Assembly (NCBI GenBank): GCA_016888885.1
Contig: CP069437.1
Location: 310,001-374,000, forward strand
Reading direction: 5' to 3'
Length of the DNA stretch: 64,000 nucleotides
Source: Faucicola sp902506215
GTDB taxonomy: Bacteria; Pseudomonadota; Gammaproteobacteria; Pseudomonadales; Moraxellaceae
A model generated the notes under the pieces. That model saw only the letters and a list, made by a program, of their open reading frames with translations, made no database searches and was not told where the DNA came from. Shown piece by piece: positions 17,980-27,579 of this stretch. Numbering within the stretch: position 1 is the stretch's first letter; each line of letters opens with the position of its first letter. Both the position numbers and the translations under genes were made by a program.

Positions 17980-18594
17980 ATGCTAAAACGTGCCTTTGAT
18001 ATTGCCGCTTCTGCGTCTGCCCTTGTGGTGCTATCGCCTGTACTCGCTATTACGGCGTATAAAGTCAAAAAAGAACTGGGCTCACCTGTGCTATTTCGTC
18101 AAACTCGTCCAGGTTTACATGGCAAGCCGTTTGAGATGATTAAATTTCGCACCATGAAAGATGCGACGGATAAAGAAGGTAACGCGCTGCCAGATAGCGA
18201 ACGCTTGACAGAATTTGGTAAAAAACTGCGTGCCAGTAGCCTTGATGAGTTGCCAGAGCTCTGGAATGTGCTCAAAGGAGATATGAGTTTGGTTGGTCCT
18301 AGACCTTTACTCATGGAATATTTACCTTTATATAACGCCGAACAAGCCAAACGTCATAACGTGCGTCCAGGGGTTACAGGTTATGCCCAAGTCAATGGTC
18401 GCAATAGTTTGAGTTGGGAAGATAAGTTCAAGCTTGATACTTGGTATGTTGAGCACCAATCATTGTGGTTAGATATGAAAATCTTGCTAAAAACCGTCAA
18501 AAAAGTCATTATTAAAGACGGTATCAGTGCCGAGGGCGAAGCGACTATGACCAAGTTTACAGGGACAAAATTTACAGGAACTGTGCATGGATAA
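17980..18594 (+). CDS. pglC: PglC-type initiating phosphosugar transferase
   Basis: The 204-residue monotopic transferase has one N-terminal re-entrant hydrophobic helix (residues 5-28). The core motifs are FRQTRPGLHGKPFEMIKFRTM, split by the catalytic region, then SLDELPELWNVLKGDMSLVGPR and RPGVTGYAQVNGRN. It moves a phosphosugar, most likely QuiNAc4NAc phosphate given pglD and pglE next to it, onto undecaprenyl phosphate. The C-terminus carries a duplicated TKFTG encoded by a 15-bp repeat. It starts at the base after the GT4 gene stop. Confidence 0.9.
   Translation: MLKRAFDIAASASALVVLSPVLAITAYKVKKELGSPVLFRQTRPGLHGKPFEMIKFRTMKDATDKEGNALPDSERLTEFGKKLRASSLDELPELWNVLKGDMSLVGPRPLLMEYLPLYNAEQAKRHNVRPGVTGYAQVNGRNSLSWEDKFKLDTWYVEHQSLWLDMKILLKTVKKVIIKDGISAEGEATMTKFTGTKFTGTVHG
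18550..18579 (+). repeat. 15-bp tandem duplication at the pglC end
   Basis: Two imperfect copies (18550-18564 and 18565-18579) encode TKFTG twice near the PglC C-terminus. The second copy ends in ACAGGA, which together with the next base forms an AGGAA ribosome-binding site six bases before the pglD ATG. The duplication keeps frame and may affect pglD translation. Confidence 0.8.
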
Positions 18595-19234
18595 AATCTA
18601 TGCTGTCTATGGTGCCGCAGGCTGTGGTCGAAGCCTGATGCCAATCGCAAGAGAACATATAGCAACAGGTGAAACTATTTATTTTATTGACGATGCTTTG
18701 ACCACAGAGCAGCAAATCAATGGATATAAAGCAGTTAATTACAGCATGTTTAAAGCCATCGAGTCTGATGAAAAAAATGTTTTGATTGCTATCGCCAATA
18801 GCAATATCCGCCAAAAATTAGCCGAAAAACTTACCAACGATGGCATCAACATTTGGACTGTCAAATCCCAATCAACTGTTATAATGGATAGTGTCATAAT
18901 TGGCAATGGGGCGGCACTGAGTCCATTTGTTACTATTGGGGCAAATGTGATAATAGGGCAGTGCTTTCATGCTAACTTATATAGCTATGTTGAGCATGAT
19001 TGTGTGATTGGTGATTTCGTTACTTTTGCGCCACGGGTTAGCTGCAATGGTAATGTGCACATCGAAGACCATGCTTATATTGGAACAGGCGCGGTGCTAC
19101 GTCAAGGTACACCAGATAAGCCGTTAATAATTGGTAAAGGCGCTATTGTTGGCATGGGTGCCGTCGTCACTAAAGATGTACCCGCTGGCGTAACTGTCGT
19201 CGGTAATCCTGCAAGACCTTTGATTAAAAACTAA
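18587..19234 (+). CDS. pglD: PglD/NeuD-family nucleotide-sugar N-acetyltransferase
   Basis: The 215-residue protein has an N-terminal Rossmann-like domain (IYAVYGAAGCGRSLMP) and a C-terminal left-handed beta-helix with many hexapeptide repeats. It ends in the cap VTVVGNPARPL. The probable catalytic histidine lies in ANLYSYVEHDCVIGDF. PglD acetylates the 4-amino group of UDP-4-amino-4,6-dideoxy-GlcNAc to give UDP-QuiNAc4NAc. The gene overlaps pglC by eight bases and precedes the aminotransferase that makes its substrate. Confidence 0.88.
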   Translation: MDKIYAVYGAAGCGRSLMPIAREHIATGETIYFIDDALTTEQQINGYKAVNYSMFKAIESDEKNVLIAIANSNIRQKLAEKLTNDGINIWTVKSQSTVIMDSVIIGNGAALSPFVTIGANVIIGQCFHANLYSYVEHDCVIGDFVTFAPRVSCNGNVHIEDHAYIGTGAVLRQGTPDKPLIIGKGAIVGMGAVVTKDVPAGVTVVGNPARPLIKN

Positions 19235-19277
19235 AATAATCGTTAAATTCATTTTCAAAAATATGAGAATATAAAAC

Positions 19278-20492
<1,215 letters not shown>

Positions 20493-20506
20493 ACTGCGAG
20501 CCTCGT

Positions 20507-21943
20507 ATGACAAATAAAACGGTTAAATATCTCTCATTGGGTGTACTACTTGGACTTTCGCAATTAAGTCAGGCAGGTCAATTGGTTCAAATTGATAGTG
20601 AGCTACGTCAAACACTTGAGATTTTAAAAATCAATGGCGTTCTAAATGTTGATATATCAACATGGCCGATTAGTTCAGAAGCTATACAGACAGCTTTGAG
20701 TCAAGCGCAGCCCAAATCAGACAATGACAAGCTGTTAATTAGTCAAGTTAAACAAAAGCTTGAAGCCAACGATGTATCCAAGCTACAAATAGTGAGCAAC
20801 GTCAATGGTGACGAGCGCGCGGTGTTTAGCGGATTTAATACAGAAGGCAATACGGTGACGCCTTTAGGTGTTAGTTTTTCTCATAGTCATGCAGGTGAGA
20901 ACATTGATTATAAAATTCAAGGCACCTTAAATGTCGAAGATGATGAGCCTAGCAAGTCATCGAATCTTGATGGCAGCTACCTCGGTACCAAATTAGGTAA
21001 TCATCGCCTTGCCTTTGGTAGTATTCCTGTATGGTGGGGCAACGGCGTTGATGGCAGCTTAATTCGCAGTGATGCGGCTAGACCTGTCACGGGCTTTCTA
21101 ATGCAGCGCGCCAACAATACCCCTATTAATTTTCCTGTATTATCAAAACTGGGTAATTTTAATTACCAAATTACGGCTGGTCAATTACAAGACTATAAAG
21201 CAGAGCCTCACACTAAATTGATTGGCATGCGGGCGAGTTTTCAGCCGCATGAAGCCTTTCAAATCGGCGCATCGCGTTCCTTGATGTGGGGCGGTGATAA
21301 TAAGTCTGAAAGCCTAAAGTCTTTAGGTAAGGCTTTAATCGGTAAATATGATAATGGCGGCGAAGATGAAGATCCTTCAAACCAAATCGCAGGCATTGAT
21401 GCACAGCTGAATTTAAAACCGTTGGTGAATCTGCCGGTGAGTGTCTATGGTGAGTTCATTGGGGAAGATGAAGCAGGGGGGTTGCCAAGTAAACACGCTT
21501 ATTTGGGGGGGTTAAAAGGTACAATCCCGCTGTTTCAACAGCCTTGGCTCTGGCATGCAGAATGGGCGAATACTTATTATGACTTGGATAAAACCAATAC
21601 TATTTACACCCATAGCATTTATAAAGATGGTTATTATCAAAAGGGCTTGCCGCTAGGTCATCCGATTGGTGGGGATGGTGAAATCATTAGTGTGGGGCTA
21701 TCAGGTAATATTAACGCTAACAACCAGCTCGGGTTAAAATATGCCAACGCCAAAGTGAATCAGTCAAATCAAGTGATTAATTCAGCCTTTGCAACCAAGC
21801 AAGATTTGGATATTGTCGAAGCGGATTGGAAACATAAATACAATGACAAAACCTCGGTTAAACTGGGTATTTGGGGTAAAAAAGACAGCATCAGCGATGA
21901 TAAAGATGCGGGTGGTAATTTGGTGTTGGAATATAGCTACTAA
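20507..21943 (+). CDS. wzi: Wzi capsule surface-assembly outer membrane protein
   Basis: The 478-residue protein has a signal peptide ending near QLSQAG and the alternating strand pattern of an outer membrane beta-barrel. WWGNGVDGSLIRSDAARPV is the characteristic Wzi phrase, and the protein ends in a C-terminal aromatic residue (EYSY). Wzi is a lectin-like barrel that helps attach exported group 1-type capsule to the cell surface. It is last in the locus, 14 bases after pglE, and a strong terminator follows. Its presence supports capsule rather than O-antigen as the product. Confidence 0.9.
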   Translation: MTNKTVKYLSLGVLLGLSQLSQAGQLVQIDSELRQTLEILKINGVLNVDISTWPISSEAIQTALSQAQPKSDNDKLLISQVKQKLEANDVSKLQIVSNVNGDERAVFSGFNTEGNTVTPLGVSFSHSHAGENIDYKIQGTLNVEDDEPSKSSNLDGSYLGTKLGNHRLAFGSIPVWWGNGVDGSLIRSDAARPVTGFLMQRANNTPINFPVLSKLGNFNYQITAGQLQDYKAEPHTKLIGMRASFQPHEAFQIGASRSLMWGGDNKSESLKSLGKALIGKYDNGGEDEDPSNQIAGIDAQLNLKPLVNLPVSVYGEFIGEDEAGGLPSKHAYLGGLKGTIPLFQQPWLWHAEWANTYYDLDKTNTIYTHSIYKDGYYQKGLPLGHPIGGDGEIISVGLSGNINANNQLGLKYANAKVNQSNQVINSAFATKQDLDIVEADWKHKYNDKTSVKLGIWGKKDSISDDKDAGGNLVLEYSY

Positions 21944-21951
21944 TTTTGAGT

Positions 21952-21985
21952 CATAAAAAAAGAGCCCTAAGGCTCTTTTTTTATG
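21952..21985. terminator. bidirectional terminator between wzi and fpr
   Basis: A perfect 15-bp inverted repeat (21952-21966 and 21971-21985) has a four-base loop, a GAGCC/GGCTC core and A/T runs on both flanks. It can terminate the capsule operon on the plus strand and fpr on the minus strand. Confidence 0.92.
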
Positions 21986-22016
21986 ACTTTACTGTTTAAC
22001 TTTCATTGTTTAACTT

Positions 22017-22793
22017 TTATTGCTCAACAAAGGCACGTTCAACCACATAATCACCTGTGCCGCCCATACGTGGTGATGGTTTCAGACCAAAGTCATCGAG
22101 TAGTGCCGCCACATCTTTATTCATAGATGGGCTGCCACAAATCATCGCGCGGTCATCGCTTGGATTAATGGGTGGCAATCCAATATCTTGGAACAACTTG
22201 CCTGACTTCATTAAATCGGTCATACGCCCTTCATTGCGAAACGGCTCACGCGTGACCGTGGGGTAATAAATCAGTTTATCTTTAACGTATTCACCCAATA
22301 ACTCATCTTCAAACAAGTCTTTTTCAAACATCTCACGGTAGCCTAGCTCACTCACATAGCGTACCCCATGCACCACGATGACTTTTTCAAAACGCTCATA
22401 CACTTCTGGGTCACGGGCGAGTGACAAAAATGGTGCCAAGCCTGTACCGGTTGCTAGCATATACAAATGCTTGCCAGGGTTTAAGTCATCAAGCACCAGG
22501 GTGCCAGTGGGTTTTTTACTGACCAATAATTTATCACCCACTTTGATATGCTGTAAAATAGACGTCAAAGGACCATCTTGGACTTTGATAGAATAAAATT
22601 CGAGCTCTTCATCATAGTTGGTGCTGGCAATTGAGTAGGCGCGCATCAAAGGTTTTCCATTGACTTCCAAACCAATCATGGCAAATTCACCATTCCTAAA
22701 ACGTAAACCTGCATTACGGGTGGTTTTTAGGGTAAATAATGTGTCATTCCAATGATGCACATAGGTAACGGTTTCTTCATAAAATTTTGACAT
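22017..22793 (-). CDS. fpr: ferredoxin/flavodoxin-NADP reductase
   Basis: The enzyme has 258 residues from the preferred start, the usual length of Pseudomonas-type Fpr. The FAD-binding motif RAYSIAS and the NADP-binding motif LATGTGLAPFLSLARD are both present, with MICGSPSMNKDV and a short C-terminal VVERAFVEQ. It moves electrons between NADPH and ferredoxin or flavodoxin and helps in oxidative-stress and iron metabolism. ATG 22793 was chosen because AAGG lies nine bases upstream; an in-frame ATG at 22817 lacks a clear site. Confidence 0.93.
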   Translation of the reverse strand: MSKFYEETVTYVHHWNDTLFTLKTTRNAGLRFRNGEFAMIGLEVNGKPLMRAYSIASTNYDEELEFYSIKVQDGPLTSILQHIKVGDKLLVSKKPTGTLVLDDLNPGKHLYMLATGTGLAPFLSLARDPEVYERFEKVIVVHGVRYVSELGYREMFEKDLFEDELLGEYVKDKLIYYPTVTREPFRNEGRMTDLMKSGKLFQDIGLPPINPSDDRAMICGSPSMNKDVAALLDDFGLKPSPRMGGTGDYVVERAFVEQ

Positions 22794-22970
22794 AGCGCCC
22801 AACCTTGTATTGGTCATAGATAAAAATAAAAGTGAGTAAATGATAAAAAAAGCGGGTTAATATTGACATTCTGGGGCGATATGATAGCAAATTTTTGATG
22901 AATTAGTCGAATTTGGGCGTAAAAAAATGGCATAATCATAGTTTAAAATATCATATTTTAACGACCCATT

Positions 22971-23702
22971 ATGTTACCACAACAAATTACCCTGCCGATT
23001 ATCGGCATTGTGACCTCCCCGCTTAAACAAAAGTTTGGCACGCCTCGCCAGCCCAATCTTGTCGATATCAACGCTACTATCAGCATGTTGCCGCCCTACA
23101 ATGTGCTCAGTGCTTTTGAAGGTATTACCCAATTTAGTCATCTTTGGATTATATGGCAATTTCATCAAAATCGAGTCAATACCAATCCGTCAAATTTTCA
23201 ACCAACGGTCCGGCCACCTAGACTGGGTGGCAACCAAAAGATAGGGGTTTTTGCCAGTCGAAGTATGTATCGACCGGCAAATATTGGATTGTCAGTGGTC
23301 AAATTTTCGCATATTGAAAACAGTGAGGCGGGCTTGAGGCTACATATCATCGGCGGTGATATGGTAGATGGCACGCCAGTCATTGATATCAAACCTTATT
23401 TGCCTTATAGCGATAGTATCGATGATGCGATTGCTGGGTATGCCAGCCAAAAACCCATCATCAAGTCGGTGCATTGGCATCCAGATTTATTGCAGGATTT
23501 ATCCAATATTGCAATAAAAAGTCAGCTGAATCAAACAGATTGGCAAACTATCGAGCAACTCATTGCCCAAGACCCTAGACCTGCATATCGACAACAAGCG
23601 CTTAATACCATATTTGTCATGCGTTATCAAAATGTCGATGTTCATTTTAGCCAAATAGCGGATAGTGTTTTGCAAATTCAAGCGATTGAGGTATTAAACT
23701 AG
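22971..23702 (+). CDS. trmO: tRNA (N6-threonylcarbamoyladenosine37-N6)-methyltransferase TrmO
   Basis: The 243-residue protein carries the TsaA/TrmO signature in GIVTSPLKQKFGTPRQP and FEGITQFSHLWIIWQFHQN. The string RSMYRPANIGLSVVKFSHI follows. TrmO uses S-adenosylmethionine to methylate t6A37 in threonine tRNA. The C-terminal half, with DPRPAYRQQ, matches the family's small C-terminal domain. It is a single gene, with a terminator about 100 bases after its end. The 9-1-9 A+T palindrome just before its start (22943-22961) may be chance. Confidence 0.9.
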   Translation: MLPQQITLPIIGIVTSPLKQKFGTPRQPNLVDINATISMLPPYNVLSAFEGITQFSHLWIIWQFHQNRVNTNPSNFQPTVRPPRLGGNQKIGVFASRSMYRPANIGLSVVKFSHIENSEAGLRLHIIGGDMVDGTPVIDIKPYLPYSDSIDDAIAGYASQKPIIKSVHWHPDLLQDLSNIAIKSQLNQTDWQTIEQLIAQDPRPAYRQQALNTIFVMRYQNVDVHFSQIADSVLQIQAIEVLN

Positions 23703-23805
23703 ACCGTGTAAACTAAGCCGTAACATGGATGATATGAAAGTTTTTACCCAGCAGTATATTGCTAAACTGTTTCAAAAATTTTTACTTGTTCACAAAATAC
23801 TGACT

Positions 23806-23836
23806 ATATAGCGTGATTATTCGCTATATTTTTTTT
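23806..23836 (+). terminator. rho-independent terminator after trmO
   Basis: An eight-base-pair stem ATATAGCG/CGCTATAT (23806-23813 with 23822-23829) is followed by a T run to 23836. Confidence 0.75.
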
Positions 23837-23890
23837 GATTATTTAGTATGATATGGGCTGTATTTTACTTAGATAACGTTAGGACACTGT

Positions 23891-24283
23891 ATGATTAAAC
23901 TGGGCAAAATCAGCCAAGCTATGATAGGCATGCTGTTAATGGGCGTCACCGTGAGTGGTATCGCTGAAGATAAAAATGGCGATACCATCGCAATCGATAT
24001 GTCAGACTTATCGACCACCAAAGAAGAAGTGGCGGTATTACAAGTGTTGTCAGAAATCTGCCCACCCATGCTGAATAAATCGCAACAAACAGGGTTTAAC
24101 ACCGCTTATAATGTCGAGCTAAAAAAATTAATGCCGACCATCAGCGATCCTCGTTTAGCGGTGCAATACTTATCCTCTCAGCAAGATTACAAGCAAATTT
24201 TGAATGAAACCCGCCAATGGACACTCAGTTATCCAAAAGCGGAGAATCTTGAACTGTGCAAAGACCTTGCCAACAGTAAATAA
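23891..24283 (+). CDS. small secreted protein of unknown function
   Basis: The 130-residue protein has a signal peptide (basic start, hydrophobic stretch, cleavage likely after VSGIAE or nearby). A helical domain with two cysteines (SEICPPM and ENLELCKD) follows, and these may form a disulfide in the periplasm. No family is recognised with certainty. It stands alone between trmO and dacC with its own terminator, so it is likely expressed from its own promoter. Codon use matches its neighbours. Confidence 0.75.
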   Translation: MIKLGKISQAMIGMLLMGVTVSGIAEDKNGDTIAIDMSDLSTTKEEVAVLQVLSEICPPMLNKSQQTGFNTAYNVELKKLMPTISDPRLAVQYLSSQQDYKQILNETRQWTLSYPKAENLELCKDLANSK

Positions 24284-24309
24284 TAATTTAACTCAAGCTG
24301 TGCTATCCA

Positions 24310-24338
24310 CCCCCTAACTGATTTAGGGGGTTTTATTT
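24310..24338 (+). terminator. rho-independent terminator of the small secreted protein gene
   Basis: CCCCCTAA and TTAGGGGG (24310-24317 with 24323-24330) form a perfect eight-base-pair stem with a five-base loop. A T-rich tail follows. Confidence 0.88.
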
Positions 24339-24467
24339 GTGATAAATCGTTGATTTTTAGACCGAATACAGTGTTGAATCATGATTTTTTTTGCTAATAT
24401 AGGCAATTTGTTTTACCAAGCGTCCAAGCAAACAGGTCGCATTTGATTTGAGCCAAGAGTGAGTGAG

Positions 24468-25646
24468 ATGAAAGCAATCGTAATACCGCAATACACCCAA
24501 CGTCTGATGGTCGGCACTTTTGTCGCCGCCAGTTTTTTTGCCACAACTGTGCAGGCAAATGCCGCCATACAACAGCCTGAACTAGACAATTCCGCTTTTA
24601 TCCTAATTGACTATGATACGGGTACTGTATTGGCTCAAAAAAATGCCGCTCAGCCGTTCCCACCTGCGTCATTGACCAAAATGATGACCAGTTACATCAT
24701 TGAGCAGCGGCTGCTATCAGGGGCATTAAAAGAAAATGAACCCATCCTCATGACCCCGGAAGCTTGGTGTAAAGGCTCAAGTGAAGAGTCTTGTATGTAT
24801 GTCCCTGTCAATACAACCGCCCCTGTGATTGATATGTTAAAAGGTATTATTATCCAATCGGGTAATGATGCATCAAAAGCGATGGCACAGCACATTGGCG
24901 GTAGCGAAACCACGTTTGCCGATTTGATGAATGAAGAAGCCAAAAAAATTGGCATGACCCGTACCCATTTTATGAATGCGACCGGTATGCCACAAGAAGG
25001 CCATCAAGCGTCTGCCGAAGATTTGGCGAAACTCGCCCAAGCGATTATCAAGAACAGTAAAAAATATTATCCCCTCTATAGCCAAAAACAATTTACTTAT
25101 AACGGCATCACCCAAGGCAACCGCAACGCGCTGTTGTTCACCGATCCAACGGTAGACGGTCTAAAAACAGGGCATACCGACGAAGCAGGTTACTGTCTGG
25201 TAGCCTCGAGTAAACGCGGTGATATGCGCCTGATTTCAGTGATTATGGGTACTAAAAGCGCTCAAGAGCGCGCAGACCAATCGCGTAACTTACTCAACTG
25301 GGGATTTAGTAACTTTGCTACTAAAATTGCCGCCCCAGCACAAAAAAACTACGGTAGCGTGCCAGTCAACTTCGGTGCTGTCGATAAAGTCAACGTCATC
25401 AGCAAAGGCAATTTACAAGTATTAGTGCCAAAACTGGATCAAGAAAAAATCAGCACCGTAGTCAATTTGCCAGCCGATGTCAAAGCGCCGTTAGCACAGG
25501 GTCAAGAAGTGGGTAAACTGGTGGCTATGCTCAATGGTAAACCTGTGGCATCTGTACCACTGGTCGCTGAGACCCAAGTTCAAGAAGCAGGAATTTTTAA
25601 ACGTATATGGCAACACATCGTACTGTTCTTTAAAGGTTTATTCTAA
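24468..25646 (+). CDS. dacC: D-alanyl-D-alanine carboxypeptidase (PBP5/6 family)
   Basis: The 392-residue penicillin-binding protein has a signal peptide ending near ANA (residue 33). The three active-site motifs are SLTK (Ser68, Lys71), SGN at about 131-133 and KTG at about 233-235. A C-terminal PBP5-type beta domain follows, then the amphipathic membrane anchor IFKRIWQHIVLFFKGLF. It trims the terminal D-alanine from peptidoglycan pentapeptides in the periplasm. ATG 24468 was preferred over an in-frame GTG at 24459 because AAGAG then lies eight bases upstream. Confidence 0.95.
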   Translation: MKAIVIPQYTQRLMVGTFVAASFFATTVQANAAIQQPELDNSAFILIDYDTGTVLAQKNAAQPFPPASLTKMMTSYIIEQRLLSGALKENEPILMTPEAWCKGSSEESCMYVPVNTTAPVIDMLKGIIIQSGNDASKAMAQHIGGSETTFADLMNEEAKKIGMTRTHFMNATGMPQEGHQASAEDLAKLAQAIIKNSKKYYPLYSQKQFTYNGITQGNRNALLFTDPTVDGLKTGHTDEAGYCLVASSKRGDMRLISVIMGTKSAQERADQSRNLLNWGFSNFATKIAAPAQKNYGSVPVNFGAVDKVNVISKGNLQVLVPKLDQEKISTVVNLPADVKAPLAQGQEVGKLVAMLNGKPVASVPLVAETQVQEAGIFKRIWQHIVLFFKGLF

Positions 25647-25655
25647 ATTACAAAG

Positions 25656-25683
25656 AAAAAACCCTTCATCTGAAGGGTTTTTT
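25656..25683. terminator. bidirectional terminator between dacC and the sensor kinase
   Basis: A 12-bp stem (25656-25667 with 25672-25683) contains ACCCTTC/GAAGGGT and has A and T runs on its two flanks. The convergent genes on both sides end within about 12 bases of it. Confidence 0.9.
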
Positions 25684-25694
25684 TAACTCAAATT

Positions 25695-27545
25695 TTAACT
25701 CAAAATATGGGACAGCTGTTTGATATATTGATCGGGTGTATCGTCTATTACTTCTTTTTTCACAAAATAATCAACCCCCGCTATTTTTAGCAGTTCGATA
25801 GTATGCGGATTTAACGCTTTGGTATCATAAACACAAACAATAGTGACCCTGCCGTCCTGTTCAAGCTCACGAAATTTGCTGACGAAGTCTAATATCACTT
25901 GATAATGAATATTTCGGGAGATAAACAGCGCATCCACCGTATGAAATAACAAATAATCTTCAAGAAGTTCGCTACTGGTAAAGGTCTCAACTTTAGCACC
26001 CGCATTTTCCATGCGTTTGGCCTTTTCGAATAAATCTTCATAGTGATACCAAACGACAATATGTTTATTTATCAATAAATTGCGTTCATAGTTGTGTTTC
26101 CAATCTTTTAACAGTAACGATACCTGAAAATTGGTACCCACATCAGGTTCGCTAGTAACTGTGATGCTGCCTTTCATCAGTGCTAAGAGTTTTTTCACCA
26201 AAAATAATCCTGCAGAATTAGTTGACGAGGAATGTTTCACTTCAGGATTAATTTGGAAAAAAGGTTCAAAAATCTGCGCTAAATGTTCCTTGGCAATGCC
26301 TATGCCAGTGTCTTCAATCTGCAACATCCACCGTACTTGCGTTTGTAAATGTTGCAACTGCGAGGTGATTGTTATGCTGCCTTTATCGGTAAATTTAATC
26401 GCATTTTCCACCAATGAGCTAATAATTAAAGTGATTTTTTGAACATCGCCTTCTAGGACATAATCGGCGTGATAGGGCTTTGCTGTTAAGGTAATATTTT
26501 TTTCGGCAGCAAAAGGCTGATAGTCATTGACAATTTGGGTGATTAACGCCGTTGGACTAAATTGGTAGGCGCTGACGCCTGTTTGACCTTTATCGATACG
26601 GTTAATTTGGATGATTTGATCCAGCTTAGCATTCAAATCATCTTTACCCAAACTAATAATTTCAACGGCATCTTTTTGCTCAGCGCTGATATATTGATTG
26701 TGTAATAGCTGTAAACCCGATTCGATACGACTCACGGAGGATTTGAACTCATGAATCAAAATATTTTCAAATTTTGAGCTATGCTCAAGCTGCTTAATTT
26801 GGGTTTCTTCAAGGGCATTTTTTTCTTGGCGCAGGGTGTCGATTTGGGCAATTTGCGCCTTGCGCTTGTTGAGCAAATACACCAAGGCTTTTTCAAATAC
26901 CCAAGCCTCATTACTTTTTGGTAGCCGATACGCCTCTGCCTGTGAAAACTCATCTTGCAAAATTTGATGGCTTAAGTCTTCAAGTTTTGGTAAGCGATTG
27001 GTTAAGTTTTGCACCTTTTGCAACACAAACCACAAATTAAATAGCGCAATAAATGATAACACCAGTACTAACGGCAAATGTTGCCAAAACCATTGCTGGC
27101 GAATGGTTTGTAGGTCAAGGGTAAGATTACTATAGCCAATTAGCTGGTCGACTTTAGTGTTGTTTTGATTGGGCGTTAATTTTAATAAATTGATTTTAAC
27201 AGGTTCGCTCAATCCGTAATAGCGCTCAAAAAGCACTTCAGTGACTTTAATTGGACGGGTGGTCGGATGCTGCTGTTGATTAAATGGAAAAAATACAATG
27301 CTTTCGTACTGCGGCATTTCGCTTAACAGTTTATCAATGCTAGCGGTTGTCACACTGTTGGGGTTGCTGGCGACAGACTGGGCAAGTAGATAATTTATCT
27401 TACTGGCCTGTTTGATTTCAGATTGCACTGTTTGGGTCAAGTCGACTAAGGTATAAATCACAAGGCAAATAAATAAAACCAATAAAAAGGGTATCGCAAC
27501 GATACGCTTTACCCTAATTTGATACCCTAACGTCTTCTGTACCAT
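25695..27545 (-). CDS. membrane sensor histidine kinase with degenerate receiver domain
   Basis: The 616-residue protein has membrane segments near residues 14-36 and 157-175 around a periplasmic sensor of about 120 residues. A coiled-coil linker (about 225-260) and a dimerisation helix with His265 in IHEFKSSVSRIE follow. The ATPase domain shows SLVENAIKFTD, EDTGIGIAKEHLAQIFEPFF and SAGLFLVKKLL. The last 120 residues resemble a receiver, but the phosphoacceptor position in DALFISRN is serine and the acidic pocket is lost, while the lysine in DYFVKK is kept. No response regulator lies beside it. ATG 27545 has AAGGG eight bases upstream. It follows der by 34 bases. Confidence 0.85.
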   Translation of the reverse strand: MVQKTLGYQIRVKRIVAIPFLLVLFICLVIYTLVDLTQTVQSEIKQASKINYLLAQSVASNPNSVTTASIDKLLSEMPQYESIVFFPFNQQQHPTTRPIKVTEVLFERYYGLSEPVKINLLKLTPNQNNTKVDQLIGYSNLTLDLQTIRQQWFWQHLPLVLVLSFIALFNLWFVLQKVQNLTNRLPKLEDLSHQILQDEFSQAEAYRLPKSNEAWVFEKALVYLLNKRKAQIAQIDTLRQEKNALEETQIKQLEHSSKFENILIHEFKSSVSRIESGLQLLHNQYISAEQKDAVEIISLGKDDLNAKLDQIIQINRIDKGQTGVSAYQFSPTALITQIVNDYQPFAAEKNITLTAKPYHADYVLEGDVQKITLIISSLVENAIKFTDKGSITITSQLQHLQTQVRWMLQIEDTGIGIAKEHLAQIFEPFFQINPEVKHSSSTNSAGLFLVKKLLALMKGSITVTSEPDVGTNFQVSLLLKDWKHNYERNLLINKHIVVWYHYEDLFEKAKRMENAGAKVETFTSSELLEDYLLFHTVDALFISRNIHYQVILDFVSKFRELEQDGRVTIVCVYDTKALNPHTIELLKIAGVDYFVKKEVIDDTPDQYIKQLSHILS

Positions 27546-27579
27546 GCACTCATCCCTTAAAACGCCAATTAACATCACC

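Noticed and set aside
22943..22961. 9-1-9 palindrome before trmO as an operator
   Set aside because: It is made only of A and T except for the centre, so chance is likely and there is no context for a regulator.
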